A DNA stretch of 64,000 nucleotides from Schizochytrium sp. TIO01 (GCA_004764695.1 SMSO01000035.1:3539040-3603039), one strand, 5' to 3'. Positions 35,970-48,200 are shown, counted from the stretch's first letter. Notes: generated from the letters alone by a model not told the origin. Translations and numbers: made by a program.

Positions 35970-36356
35970 TGAAAGCAGTTTCTTCGACTCTCGACAAACC
36001 ACTCTTCGACGCTGTGGCAGCTCAGTGCGATCTGATGTGGAAAGTGCCGCTGTTTTCACAGCGCGAGAGAAAGAAAGCCCATCACCTGAATACGCTACGA
36101 TCAGCTGCTTCAATGTACTTACTTACTTTACATTGTCTCAACGAAATGTACGTACATCGATCATTGTAGATTCACTTTCTTTCTTTCTTTCTTTCTTTCC
36201 GTTTCTTTTCTTTTCCCAAGTACTCCTAACCCCTCCCTAGTCAGGCGTAAGGAATGGAGAGCGAACTTTTAGTGGAAAGTAAAGTGTCTTAACCTTAATT
36301 TGTAGTTTTTAATTTTTGATGGAAAATTAAGTTAAAGTTAATATGTTATTTAATTT

Positions 36357-36360
<4 letters not shown>

Positions 36361-36405
<45 letters not shown>
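36361..36405. repeat. Homopolymer of 45 A
   Basis: Uninterrupted A run preceded by AT-rich sequence. No AATAAA or coding remnant was seen just upstream, so I cannot call it a retroposed tail. Confidence 0.9.
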
Positions 36406-36407
<2 letters not shown>

Positions 36408-38864
36408 AACGTGGATAAAACTCAAGCACAAGCGATCGCGCTATTCTGCACCTTCTACCAACCTGAAACGTGCAAGTTGCGATGTTTGCGTCAGCACCGC
36501 TGCGCTATGCGGCCCCCCCATCGTACTCCAGAGACCGCTCTGACTCCTCGTCCTAGGTAGCTTCTGCTTTCGCTTCGTATGCTGCAGCAGCTGACCCAGA
36601 GGAAGAACTGGTGCCACATCGCGACTGGGAGGGGAGAAAAACGAACAACCTCAAAACGGGGGCGCTTTCTCAGGGACAAAGCCACCGCCTTCGATGCTGT
36701 CGTTGCGGCCATCGTGGTGATAGACAGGGAAGGCCGGTAGCGATTGCTTCTTCGCTGTCATTCTCTGATTTCCCTTGCACTCCATTGACGTTGATTGTTA
36801 TAGGTAGGTCCGTAATGGGCAATGGTCATGTACACCGAAGAAGGTTCTATTAATTTCTAGAGAACGTGTACTTCGTCAAACCTTGCAATGCAGTGCATTC
36901 ATTGCGTTGTGAAAAGCGGCACTGCAATGGTGGATCCAATCAAATAAGTTGGGGCACGCAGAGTTTGTCCGCAATCAGATTGGTTTGCAAGGGGTCCTCT
37001 GGGCTGTCGCTGGCTGTGCAATGGGTACACACTGCAATGGGTGCACATATATATTACATAGAACTGGAGCGAAAAGTAGTAGAAGAAGAAGAAGACCACT
37101 CAGTTGTTATTGGTAATTGATGTGGAGGACTAACGAGAACTTTTACAGGAAGCTGCTGCACTAGAAGACGAGTAGGCGTGTTTATGGAGGGCTTTGAGGC
37201 TGCATGCAAGGGACATAAATTTACATGGCAGTACCAGAACTTGATCAGATAAAGAACATGGTAACAGTGCCTAAAACCCACAGAATGGAGTCAACTTGAT
37301 ACCTTGTTCGAGTTTATTGTACGGCGCCATACTTCATGCTTGACACCAGATCTCGTGGAATGAGTGATTGTTTGGCTTGAGTTTTATGACATTCAAGTTA
37401 AAATTGCTTTATGAGTTACTCCTAACTAGTAAGCGTAAGGTGGGCGATGATCATTATTGATCACATAACCAACTAAGACTATACCGTGGCACTAATATCA
37501 CTGTATGATCAAGGCTGCTGCTCTTTTCCTCAAGCTAATGGGACAGCAATGAGTCTTTCTCTAGCCGAAGATTATGTAGTAGTGGCAGTGGCAAAACACT
37601 TGTCTTGCATCTCGAAGCAAGATATTCACCCTCATCAGTCAGAAGGACGTCAGCTTCGTGATTATCTTTTATATATATCTTGCGCAGTAGGCCTTGTTGT
37701 CTTCACAATGAAATACAAGGAATACTCTGTGCAAGAAAAAGTTAGAAGAACAATAGTACCACAAATACACAAGTCAGCCTGAAAGTTTGGTAGGCATGGT
37801 AAATTAAGCAGGCAACATACCGAGTATAGTTTCTGCGGCGATTTGGATGGGATTGCTCCTGGCAGCCATCAAAATTCGCTAGCATTGATCCATGTATGCT
37901 TAATATACACGCTGAGTGTACAAGTGACACGCACTCTTTGAATTGACCACCCAAACCATGAGAGCTTGACGGAAATCTTCTCCTAGATAATTGTTGAAGT
38001 AAATCAGTTTCGATAGTACTGTCGGCGCCCTTAAAGGACAGTTGGTCTATATGAGATATTTACAATGGATTGGTCCTCTTTTCTACAAATGTTGAAAAGT
38101 CGAAGAATATTAAATCATCCATTATTTGAAGCTATCAGGGTATAGTGTGAACATCATTTGCATTGGATGTCTCGTGGAGTCCAATTCCTTTTATAATTAC
38201 TATTTCAGCGTCTTGTTGAACATGTTTCGACACCTCGCAATGCTTCAAAATTATATCTATCTTATTACTTGAAATAAATATTTATTTATAACATCCTTCG
38301 TTAGTACTCTTCATTTGAAAATTTTAGATCCCCACCTAATTTATAGCGTTTTGTCTTTCTACGAAAGCTTTGGATTGAATGAGCATAACATGGAAGATCT
38401 CAGGCAGAGGTGTTTTTCTCACAAGTACACGAGGATACTGCTGCTGTCTCTTCCCACTCGGACCTTAAATCATATTACTGGTCACTTGATTGTGATTGCT
38501 CAAAAAGGTCAGTTCTAACGTTTCCTTCAGCCTTGTGTACGTAAAAGGGAAACCTCAGGTCAGTCGAGCTTCTTTGGTCTATCTTAAAGTTACCCTTTTG
38601 ACTCTAATGCATGAACAAGCTGTTGCCTTTTAGAACAATCCAGCCATTATCATGCAATTGCAGTTTTCGGTGTAAATATATCGCATGATTTTTTTTTGAA
38701 AGAAAAATTATAAAAATTCCAAAGGACTGACCATCTCTCAAGTCTAAAACATGGCCTGTACAATCGAGACGTGAGTATAATCAAAAGCAATAGTGCCTAC
38801 CATATGTACGTCATCTAACATCTTAAATTGTGTCTGCCTTCAATTGGACCCTGCTGGTGCTGTC

Positions 38865-39071
38865 AGGAATTGTCCATAAAGGAAACCACCAGCTCAGCAC
38901 GCGTTCCCAAGTAGAGTCTTTCCCCAAGCCCAAGGAAGAGGAAATGTATAAAACGCTGTACATGTTGGATTACATGTAGAGCAAGTATCATGATCATGAA
39001 AGCGATAAGAAGTACAATGCCTACAGCTTAGCTCTTGTTGCGTCCGAGTTCTTCCATATCAAAAAATGCGC
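38865..39071 (+). pseudogene. Exon-like fragment with one in-frame stop (doubtful)
   Basis: About 69 codons stay open in one frame except for a single TAG (38979-38981). The fragment reads ...SFPKPKEEEMYKT before and SKYHDHESDKKYNAYSLAL after the stop. It begins just after a pyrimidine-containing CTGTCAG and ends at ALG with GTAAGT directly following, so both edges look like splice sites. I recognise no family and found no matching exon beside it. It may be a dead exon or chance. Confidence 0.25.
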
Positions 39072-39823
39072 ATTAGGTAAGTGGAATGTTTTTATTTGAA
39101 CAATAAAAACAAAAAAAAGGAAAGCCACTTTTGCGTTCTGCAAGCGAATTGCAATTTCGTGCCACTGCGTCCGAGCGCACCTCGGGCTCCGTCACCTTGA
39201 CTTCTGCTCGGCCAGCAAGGTCCACAGCTGCGTCAAGGCTTCACCTTCTGACTGACTTATCCCCACCCAAAGATGGGGTCTCTGGCCTCACTGGTAGGCT
39301 CCACAAGCCCGCGAGTGACGGGAACCACACGATTGCACTGTTGTCAGAGGCGCAAACCTTTCCATTCAAGTTGATTGAATGAGGAGATTGCACTTCGTTA
39401 GTTACCTCAGCGCTACAAAAGGTTAGACGCGCCGTACCCAGATGCAGGACAAGCAAAGCGAAAGCAAAGCGAAAGCAAAGCAATAGTAAGAAAGAAATTC
39501 AAGCAAGGCAGTGGAGCAGGAAAAAGCAAGCGAAGCGATAGAAAAAGGCCAAAAGTAAAAGCAGAAGCGAAGAAAGTAATTCATAGAAAAAGCAAGCGCT
39601 GCCAGGTAAAGCTGTCTAGTGTAAATGCTAGCAGGCATTTCCATTACCAAAGTTGGCAACCAATCTTAGAGTGTCTGGCGTAAGTCAGTCAATACCCAAA
39701 CGGACTTCCGAGGTCTCGTGTTCGCGAGAACCTTCTGCTGTGGTGGCATTCACGGCCACTGCTGCGTTGAGTTTGGTTTCCTTCCATTCGGTTTTCTTTG
39801 TTCGGTCTTGCGACTAAACAAAG

Positions 39824-41833
39824 ATGAGGTCCGCTGTCTCAAACCTGTGGCGCAGCGCCTCGACTCTGGCGCCTCGTGCCTGGGGCCCTCAAACTGTCAC
39901 TCCTTCGAGGGCCCTCGGAGGTGTGTTTTCAAGCACCTTTGGACGTACATTCGCTTCCACCCCTGATGGTGACAAATTCCGCAATGTAGCCATCGTAGCT
40001 CACGTCGATCACGGCAAGACCACTCTCGTGGACGCTCTGCTCTCATCCACAGACGCTCGTACAGCCCTCAACGACCGTGTCATGGACTCCAACGATCTTG
40101 AGCGGGAGCGTGGTATCACTATTCTCAGTAAGGTCACCAGTATGCCGCATGGCAACAAGACCATCAACCTCGTAGATACCCCCGGCCACAGTGATTTCTC
40201 TGGCGAGGTTGAGCGTGTTCTCTCCATGGTTGACGGCATCTGCCTAGTGGTCTGTGCCACTGAGGGCCCCATGCCGCAGACCAAGTACGTCTTGAGCAAG
40301 GCTCTCGGTCTCGGCCTTCTTCCCATCGTCGTTATCAACAAGGTCGATCGCCCTACGGCTCGCGTTGCCGAAGTTGAGAACGAGGTTTTTGACCTCTTCT
40401 GCTCTCTCGACGCCTCCGACGAGCAGCTCGAGTACAAGACTATCTACACCTCTGGAAAAGACGGATGGTCCACGCGGAAGCTCCCCGATGAGTCTGAGCT
40501 TGAAGGATTTAAGGGTGACATGACTCCTCTTCTTGACACCATCGTGGCGACGATTCCATCTCCCCGCGTTGACGAAAGCACACCCGAACTCCGCATGCTC
40601 GTAAGTATCATGGAATCTGACCCCTCGATCCACCTCGGAAAGCTCCTTCTTACTGGACGCATCCTCTCTGGCCGTATCAAGACTGGTGACACCGTGCACG
40701 TCATGAACCCTGACGGTACGACTGTGGATAGCGCTGCCTCGGTTATTAAGCTCATGAAGCGTGTCGGAACTGCCCGCTATGAAATCGACGGATCCTCTGC
40801 AGGTGATATTATTACCATTGCTGGAATCCTCGATGGCCGCGTCGGTGATACCATCTGTGCTCCTGCTATTGCTAACCTTGGACCCCTCAAGGCTCCCAAG
40901 CTCGACCCGGCAACCATCAGCATGTACTTCTCTGTGAATGACTCGCCTCTGGCTGGCAGCAAGGAGCACTCAAACGGCACCAAGCTCACACAGCAGGCCC
41001 TCAATGACCGTCTTCGCAGTGAGGCTTTCACTAACATCGCAATCCAGGTCGCTCGTGAGACACGCAACATTGACGGACGCGAGTCTTTTGAGGTTCACGG
41101 ACGTGGTGAAATGCAGCTTGGAATTCTTATTGAGTCCATGCGCCGTGAGGGGTTTGAACTGGGCGTGTCCCCGCCCAAGGCTCTTTTCATTGAGGACGAC
41201 GACGGTCAGAAGCTCGAGCCTGTGGAAGAGATCACCGTTGATGTCCCTGAGGATATTGCTGGCAAGGTCATGGAACTCATCATTGCACGCAAGGGAGATC
41301 TCTTTGATGCTGCACTCAACGAGGAAGGCTCTCGCCGCAAGATGAGCTTCCACATCCCGTCCCGCGGAATGGTTGGCCTCCGCTCTGAGGTTACCCGCAT
41401 GGCCCGTGGTGACTGCATTGTGAACTCGATCTTTTACAAGTACGAGCCCCACAAGGGTAAGATCGGTGACACTCGCAAGGGTGTTATCCTTTCCTCTGCT
41501 GCTGGTACCTCTACTTCATACGCATGTGCTGCAGCGGAGCCTCGTGGTGAACTCTTCATTGAGCCCGGCTCAGAGGTTTACCAGGGCATGATTATTGGTG
41601 AGCACTCGCGTAATGAGGATATCGAGGTCAACATTACAAAGACCAAGAAGCTCACCAACATCCGTGCTGCCGGTAAGGATGAGGCTATTCGCCTTACCCC
41701 TCCTCGCGTCATGACCCTTGAGGATGCTATCGGATACATTAACTCCGATGAGATTATTGAGGTCACCCCAGCCTCCATTCGCCTCCGTAAGTCCATCCTT
41801 GGTTCTGTGCGCAAGGCCAAGCGCTCTGACTAA
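39824..41833 (+). CDS. typA: TypA/BipA translational GTPase, organelle-targeted (mitochondrial likely)
   Basis: A 669-residue member of the EF-G-like TypA/BipA family, which binds 70S-type ribosomes and helps large-subunit assembly and translation under stress. The first 50 or so residues are rich in Arg, Ser, Ala and Thr, lack acidic residues until D48, and precede the GTPase core, as expected for a mitochondrial presequence. No signal peptide for a complex plastid is seen. G motifs: AHVDHGKTT (about 59-67), RERGITI switch I, DTPGHSDF (G3), NKVDRP (G4). The TypA-specific C-terminal domain is present (RGMVGLRSE, YKYEPHKG). Bacterial TypA is about 607 residues, so this is full length plus leader. 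No intron. Third positions are C-rich but less so than in eEF3. It converges on the HEAT-like gene. Confidence 0.93.
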   Translation: MRSAVSNLWRSASTLAPRAWGPQTVTPSRALGGVFSSTFGRTFASTPDGDKFRNVAIVAHVDHGKTTLVDALLSSTDARTALNDRVMDSNDLERERGITILSKVTSMPHGNKTINLVDTPGHSDFSGEVERVLSMVDGICLVVCATEGPMPQTKYVLSKALGLGLLPIVVINKVDRPTARVAEVENEVFDLFCSLDASDEQLEYKTIYTSGKDGWSTRKLPDESELEGFKGDMTPLLDTIVATIPSPRVDESTPELRMLVSIMESDPSIHLGKLLLTGRILSGRIKTGDTVHVMNPDGTTVDSAASVIKLMKRVGTARYEIDGSSAGDIITIAGILDGRVGDTICAPAIANLGPLKAPKLDPATISMYFSVNDSPLAGSKEHSNGTKLTQQALNDRLRSEAFTNIAIQVARETRNIDGRESFEVHGRGEMQLGILIESMRREGFELGVSPPKALFIEDDDGQKLEPVEEITVDVPEDIAGKVMELIIARKGDLFDAALNEEGSRRKMSFHIPSRGMVGLRSEVTRMARGDCIVNSIFYKYEPHKGKIGDTRKGVILSSAAGTSTSYACAAAEPRGELFIEPGSEVYQGMIIGEHSRNEDIEVNITKTKKLTNIRAAGKDEAIRLTPPRVMTLEDAIGYINSDEIIEVTPASIRLRKSILGSVRKAKRSD

Positions 41834-42686
41834 AACCAGGGCTAGCTACCACTGGGGGTGGCATGGTAGCCTTCATTGTCTCTACTGCGGGCTTTCCTTT
41901 ATGAGACCTTTTCTCATGACCTGCAGGTGGGGAGAGGAAGGCAAGTATCCAAATCAAGCTTAGATTTCAGAACTGGTCTTGAAAAGCAGGGATTGACTTA
42001 GATCGTCTCAGCCTCACCCATGTTCTTGCCTTTCTATGTCTTCTTTGCCACCTGTCTCACAGTGTCGCACTCTCCCTTGCGCCTTATCCACTTCAACATT
42101 TGCATAGCAAACTAGTCTGAACGGCTTCAGTGACGTTGTGGGTAAGATCGCGAAAAGAATCTGCATGTTTGCTTGTTTGTTGAGCATCATCGTATTCTTT
42201 TTCATTTCTTCGTCGCTCTCATTATTCACGCACATTGTTGCTGGCTTCTCTCTTTTCTTGTCTTGTTCGCATTTAGCGCCATGTCTTAGGTAACCACAAA
42301 ACTACCTCAATTGTCCTTGTAATTCTTTTGCTGCTTTCAGTTGATCTCAGAGTATTGTGTGTAAGCATTGTCCCTCATCTTTAACATTTCTGTCATTGCA
42401 AAATGACACCAATACTATATGTTGATTGGTGCAGTCCTTCTTTTATTCTGAACTTTTCCAAGAAGACTCTGAAACTACTTTAGTTTAATAGTTAGCGGGA
42501 GGTCGCCACCCTTCCTAGTTGCTTCATACAATAACACTGCTTCTCTAATCTAAATGCATAACTAATCTGGCTTTAATTCCTTCATGGATTGTTTCTTTAT
42601 AAGTTTGTTTTACATTGTTATACTTGTCAGACATCAAACTATTATAAAAAGAAGATCTTGATAGAGCTGTGGTGTGATATTTGGTT
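41834..42686. other. Convergent 3' intergenic region
   Basis: AT-rich non-coding sequence between two 3' ends. I see no conserved frame, repeat or RNA gene. Confidence 0.6.
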
Positions 42687-45218
42687 TTATGGAGATAAAG
42701 GTTCATGAACAATATACGACGGAGCTGTGTCGTTGGCTTCGTTAGGAGAGGCAAGTGCAGCCAAAAATTGAGTCCCCGCAGAAGAAATATGTTGCCCAAA
42801 GCCGAAAGCTGACCAATCTGGGGAAGTTGCAGCAATGAGTGGGCTTTTCGGAGATGCGCAGTCAACATATGTTGCAAACTCGCCAGTGGAATTCTTGAGA
42901 TGCACATAGTCTCTTTTAGAGTTGTCCTCTTTCACAGCATCACCGTTCACCTTCTCACTGCGTAGATGCTTAACCTTCTCACGATGGGCAAATTCCCCGT
43001 TTGACGCCTCTAAATGAGTGGTCTCCTTGATCGTCTCTTCGGTTTCTTCCCAGACTTGAACACGCCCGTTCCACAAAACCTTCATAAATTCCACTGTTCT
43101 GGATTCTCGAATAACCTCTCGTCGACGGAAAGTACCCGAGCGGTCAAATGTGCTCTGGGAGGGGACACCGACAGTAGGCCCACCTTTTCCTCGAAAACCC
43201 AGGATTGCAAACACCTGAGGGTACATGCAGGCCTCATCGTTGCAACGAACAGGTGTTTTCCCTGCGGGTACAAGCCATCCACGCTCAGCGGCTAGACGTT
43301 CTGGGGCTGCAAGGTCGTCGTCTGTAGCTCCCATGGTTGACATCATCTCTTCGCGACGCTTTCTTTGTTCATGCTCACGCTCCATTTCCGCTTCTTCTTC
43401 AGGAGTCGGGTCCATGCCCTGATTCCAGGCCTGCAAAAGGACCGAGTCTGTGTTTGCAATAGCTTCGTCCCACTCTGCCTCTTGTCCGAACCGAATTCCC
43501 AACTTAACGACGATTATTTTTGCTGTATGCTTGCAATCCTCGAGCTGCCCGTGAGCCCAAAGACACAGCGCAGAAAGCAGGAGACCAAGACGACCTTCAA
43601 GGTCGACAGTAATGTCCTCAGATCCAGGCATACAGTCTATTAACTGTTCTAATGTCGAAGCACATTGCATGACCACACTTGGTAAATCGTGCAATGTGCC
43701 GGCTTCTAGTAGTGCAGCCAAAGTTCGACCAAACCCATATGGCTGCTTCTCTGCAATGCGATATAGACATGTGCTTGCCGATGCTCCAATCAAAGCGTCC
43801 ATATCAGTACTGCGAACAAGACACATTTCGAGAAGTGCACGCTCATTCACAGTATCGCTACATTCACAGACCTTTTCAGGTGCACCATCAAGAATTGCGC
43901 TTAGGACCTGGAAAGCTTGCATGGCTAAATCTGGGTCTTCACAAGCAGCAACATTACATATCAATGGCAAGATGTTAGGAACAATGCGGCCGAGTGTAGC
44001 ACATTCGTCATGCTCAGCTAGCAATTTCGTAGCGCTCAATAACCATGGGAGACTAGAAAGTTCGCCCGCATCGATTTCTGGAAGGCAACTAAGAATCTGC
44101 TCCATCGCTTGCTCAGCGTCCAAAAAATCATCATCGCCTTCAATCCCTGCTCCTCTTTCGTTCACATCATCATTGATCCCATCTTCGGTTTGCGCACGTG
44201 TCATTTCCTCTGGATCACATGGCTCTATAGTTTGTACACTATCGTCTTCGAAGCTTACAATATCGACGTGCGGAGGACGCGAGGAAGGTGATGGAACCCA
44301 TGCTGCAGCATCGGAAAGAGACTCGACATTGTCATCAGTGACTGAAAACCCATGCTCAAGAGCGTCTTGGCTGTCTCCAATACCATACAATTGGTCTTCT
44401 TCATCTTCTGTCTGATTACTCTTAACCTCCGGTGAGGAACTTTCCTCGTCTCTATTCTCTTCAGTTTCTGGTGCCCAGGACCTCGTGCGATCCTGGTTGA
44501 CACGGCTTTCCTCACTCGTTTCATTTCTCTTCCTTCGCTCTTCCTTCCCTGCTAGCCGTTCACGTGAGAATCGCATTTTTTTGCTGCGCTCTTCACGTCG
44601 CAAGCGTTTAGCTGAGGATGAGGATGAAACCGAGGATTTCATCCTTTCACGGTCCACAACAAGGTCCTGAATAATTTGCAACGCCCAATCCCTAAATATC
44701 GGCCATGTTAGAAACATGACATTGTGCTTTTGAAAGGGTTCTTGCACTAGGTTGTCCAGGACCTCAGGCGTCTTTTTCAATAGCTCTGGAGTATTATCCG
44801 CCAGGGTTCCAAATGCACGAAGAATACATGTTAAAAAAATCGCGCATTCATCTGCCCATAATGCAGCACTGGCCCCAAGGTCGAAGAGATCAAACAAGAA
44901 GCGCAACTTTTCGTTGGGAGTTGCACCAGATAATAGAGCCATGCCAGTAAATATGGTTAGAGAGCTGCCCTTGAGACTACGCGATCTCGCCATGTCTCGG
45001 ACCGATGTTCTCTCGCTGAATTGTTTGAAATGGCGAACAGCCTCAGCAGTGTTCAACCCTTGAAACAATCTGACAAAAACATCTGCGTCCATGGTCATTT
45101 GCCCTGGTTCAGCCTCCTTCACAAAGTTATCTCGAGCATCATATAGTGTGTCAATACCCCATGTTCTTACAGCGCTGTCCTGAAACTCAGCCTTCAGGCG
45201 TACTTGAGGCAACGACAT
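42687..45218 (-). CDS. HEAT/ARM-like protein of unknown function
   Basis: 843 residues from ATG at 45218. I do not recognise the family. Residues about 40-150 resemble degenerate EF-hand pairs (EKLRFLFDLFDL) without the usual calcium-binding loop residues. A strongly basic stretch at about 205-240 (RLRREERSKKMRF) could be a nuclear signal. An acidic, Ser-rich region follows. Residues about 370-600 are helical repeats of ARM/HEAT type (LPLICNVA..., AMQAFQVLSAILDGAP). A charged helix lies near 635-655. In the C-terminal 200 residues, two similar blocks share SNGEFA/STGEFA. No membrane segment or signal peptide is seen. A scaffold role is possible but not shown. Divergent from the Sec6-like gene across 3.3 kb. 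Confidence 0.8.
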   Translation of the reverse strand: MSLPQVRLKAEFQDSAVRTWGIDTLYDARDNFVKEAEPGQMTMDADVFVRLFQGLNTAEAVRHFKQFSERTSVRDMARSRSLKGSSLTIFTGMALLSGATPNEKLRFLFDLFDLGASAALWADECAIFLTCILRAFGTLADNTPELLKKTPEVLDNLVQEPFQKHNVMFLTWPIFRDWALQIIQDLVVDRERMKSSVSSSSSAKRLRREERSKKMRFSRERLAGKEERRKRNETSEESRVNQDRTRSWAPETEENRDEESSSPEVKSNQTEDEEDQLYGIGDSQDALEHGFSVTDDNVESLSDAAAWVPSPSSRPPHVDIVSFEDDSVQTIEPCDPEEMTRAQTEDGINDDVNERGAGIEGDDDFLDAEQAMEQILSCLPEIDAGELSSLPWLLSATKLLAEHDECATLGRIVPNILPLICNVAACEDPDLAMQAFQVLSAILDGAPEKVCECSDTVNERALLEMCLVRSTDMDALIGASASTCLYRIAEKQPYGFGRTLAALLEAGTLHDLPSVVMQCASTLEQLIDCMPGSEDITVDLEGRLGLLLSALCLWAHGQLEDCKHTAKIIVVKLGIRFGQEAEWDEAIANTDSVLLQAWNQGMDPTPEEEAEMEREHEQRKRREEMMSTMGATDDDLAAPERLAAERGWLVPAGKTPVRCNDEACMYPQVFAILGFRGKGGPTVGVPSQSTFDRSGTFRRREVIRESRTVEFMKVLWNGRVQVWEETEETIKETTHLEASNGEFAHREKVKHLRSEKVNGDAVKEDNSKRDYVHLKNSTGEFATYVDCASPKSPLIAATSPDWSAFGFGQHISSAGTQFLAALASPNEANDTAPSYIVHEPLSP

Positions 45219-48200
45219 TGCCTCGAGTTCAAAGCGGCTCTACAACTGGGTTTATCAATTTTATTCGCAGATCTCTGACTGGCCTGATGCTTGAAGTGCT
45301 ACTTAGGCAAGCGATAACTTCAGCGATAACTTCTGACTAGGCTCGCGTCGCTTGTCTCAAGTCAAGCACTTCCCATCCCCCTTCTTTTCTAAGCGTTCTT
45401 AATATCGACTCTTCTCCGGGATTATGCGCACACACAAGCCTCCGTGCGTTGCGTGCGCAAAGACAACCAGCCCGCTCAGACTGAGCTTGTTATTCTCTAG
45501 TCTGGCAGTCTTTGTGTTGTGACTTTCCCTGGTTGTTAAAGTTTAATCCCTTCAATTATTGCGCATTAACTGTTGTCGCTAACTCAAAGCAAGAAAGTGA
45601 CTGTTTGATGTCTAACGCACTCTTCCCTGTTTCGTTTCGCCGACCCTGTTCAGAGTAAAAGAACAGACCCAGCCTTGGCAATCAAGGTGTCAATGATAGG
45701 CTCTTCTATCTCGTCTAACGTTGTGAACTTCAGTTCAACGAATTAGGTACTAGAATAAAAATTGGATGTCGAGCCTCCTATCAATCCCTTTCCATCAGTA
45801 TAAGTTGAAGCCAAAGTCCTCCTGTCTATATCGCCAAGATTATCAATGACCCTGATTTTCAGCTCTCCTTCTTACCCATCAAGCTTACCCTTTTTACCAC
45901 GCGCCACGCGCTTCTAGCCAAGTCCCATCACTTCGCCCACATGCATTCGCATAACTTTTCATGTATCCGTTGAGAACACCTACTTTGCCGTGCAGTCCCT
46001 GGAGTCGATATCCTATTATACTCAACTGCCCCAACCTCCGAGTTGATATCAACACTATGATTTAACCCTTGCGTTGCTTTCTATCATACACTATGCTGTG
46101 CTGCCTATTACCCACCTGGAGGGATGAAATGGATTGGCTTTCCTTAGCCGCGGTGTGGACAACGCATTTTGCGGAGAGATGGGCTTCGTTACTTGAAGAT
46201 AACGTTCGTGACGTGGTGTAAATTGGTCCTCGATTTGAGCAAGAACAATCAATCGTGAAGCGAATTGGATGCAATCAATACCCAGATTCAAACGTACCTA
46301 GAGGCCTGCCGCAGAGCATGCTGGCGAAGATCTCTGGCTGATGAATTCATGAGCTATTTCTCTCGGTGGGCAAGCTTGGCGAGGTCGATCGATGCAAGTA
46401 GTAGGTGGCTTTGGCTCTGTTTGGTTGGCGAGTTCTAGAGGTCAATGCTGCTTTACGCCGTCGTGTCGTGCTTTGGCTTGCTACGTTGAGGAGGGATGGC
46501 GAGGGCCAGGCGGTCGATTGCCAGTTAGGAAAAGGCGGTGACGATGACGACAAAGAAGAGGACAGTCAGGCTCAGAAGAGGTTATTCTCCACCTTGAGAG
46601 CTGTGAGCTGCCATGGTTTCAGGGTGATTGAGCGATGAACGATTCAGACAGAGAATCAGAGTAACAATGTAAAAATATAGTTAGCATAAAAATATATAAA
46701 GCTCACTTCAAGTCGTTGGTGGAGTCCTCATTGGGGGGCCTTCAGGTTCCTTCGTCGTGCTGCATTCTCACACGGGGCCACGGCGAGAGTCAATTGATCC
46801 TCGTAGGCGGAGCGTACATCGTTGAATTCTATCTTCTTTTCTGTTGTCTTGTTTTCTATCTTGTTTTGCGGTGAGACATTCATTACATTACATTACATTC
46901 CATTACATTCCATTCCATTCCATTCCATTCAAGAGAAGACCCACTATTAGGTATTTGCATAGCCACGCCACTACTGTTATTCCTTGCTAGCTGGTAGTCA
47001 GTAGTACATATGCACTTAGTAGGCGCCGTGAGCGATGACCACAGTAACTCAATTTGCTTTCATTCCATCCGAGTCCCTCATTCGTTCGACTCAGAGATAG
47101 CGTTCTTTGGCTCAAGAAGACGCCGAAAGACATGGCAAAACCTCGCCAGAGCAGGCGCTGCGACGAACGCGGTATTCTCTAACGTCTGGAGAGTCAAGCC
47201 CTCATTGCACTGGACAAATGAGTCATCTCAAGAAGAGTGGGATAATCCACTCTGTACGTTCGTGCTTATACAGCATGCGTAGTAGGCACTTAGGAGCAGC
47301 TAGGAGGGATGTGTTTTCAGGAACAAAGAAATCAGAATGAATGAGATATGCGGAGTAGGAGTAGCTATGCCATAGTAAGACTCTCTTGCTCACAGAGACA
47401 GCTTTTTTAAGTTAGAAAAAGTTGAAATGCCTTTTATATCTTCATCATAATCGTATTCAAAAGTTTTTTGTAGCTATTATTATTATTATAATAAAATTAA
47501 GTAAAAGTACTTTTATAAATGTAGGCCTGTACATAAAGTGCTATAATTGGGGAAGGAGAGGAGAGAGGTTTTTTTATTGTGACCTAAAACAGTAAAAGGG
47601 GATGGCCAAGACCATTAAAAGTATAGGCCTGGGGTGACTAAATTGATTTCTTTATGGTTTTTTTGAAGGAAATGAATACTACAGAAGGAGGAAGTAAGTA
47701 AAATAAATAATAATTATTAAATAATTATTATTAAATAATAAATAATAAATAGAAATAATAATTGTTGATATTATGACCTTTACGCCAAAAAGGGAAAGAG
47801 CAGCTTTTGAAAAATAGGACTCGAGGCAGAGCCTGAAGGACGCGCAGAACTCCGCTCCAGCGGACAACGTGCGGCAACGCGCTGCCTCGATCGTTCACTT
47901 GCAAGCTACGGAAGTTATTTGGGCGTGCGAAATCGTGAAGAGGTCTGTGGAAGGGTTCTGGGGAAACGCCGCTGGGTGCGGTTGTCTACGGCAGACCACC
48001 GCTGACCGACTGATTCGACCCGGTCATTCGTTTGCTCTCAGTGACTGATTCGTTGCTTCGTGCGTTTTGACTCCTTTCTTCTTCTTTCTCTCTTTCGTGC
48101 ACCTTCTATCGCGCTTCCGCACCTTCAACCTCGTTTATTATTCTCCTGGTGTAGCATCGTGGATACTGAGGACCTGTTGGGCTTCAACAGCATCTCTGAA

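Larger units (their letters stand above)
35323..39823. other. Divergent intergenic region between the PqiA-like gene and TypA
   Basis: 4.5 kb with no supported intact gene. It holds GAAT (35850-35895), TC (35946-35969) and TTTC (36176-36199) repeats, 45 consecutive A at 36361-36405, and AGCGAAAGCAA repeats near 39461-39483. A coding-like fragment at 38865-39071 is described separately. A 98-codon frame at 37486-37782 shows no recognisable features. Confidence 0.55.

Noticed and set aside
37486-37782. 98-codon plus-strand frame
   Set aside because: Starts with an unremarkable ATG in AT-rich desert, no homology recognised and no similar composition to real genes here.
40244-40969. 241-codon minus-strand frame opposite TypA
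   Set aside because: Antisense shadow of a conserved GTPase.
47940-48035. GATTCGACCC word suggesting a tRNA B box
   Set aside because: No A box at the right distance and no cloverleaf could be folded. No other tRNA candidate was found on either strand.
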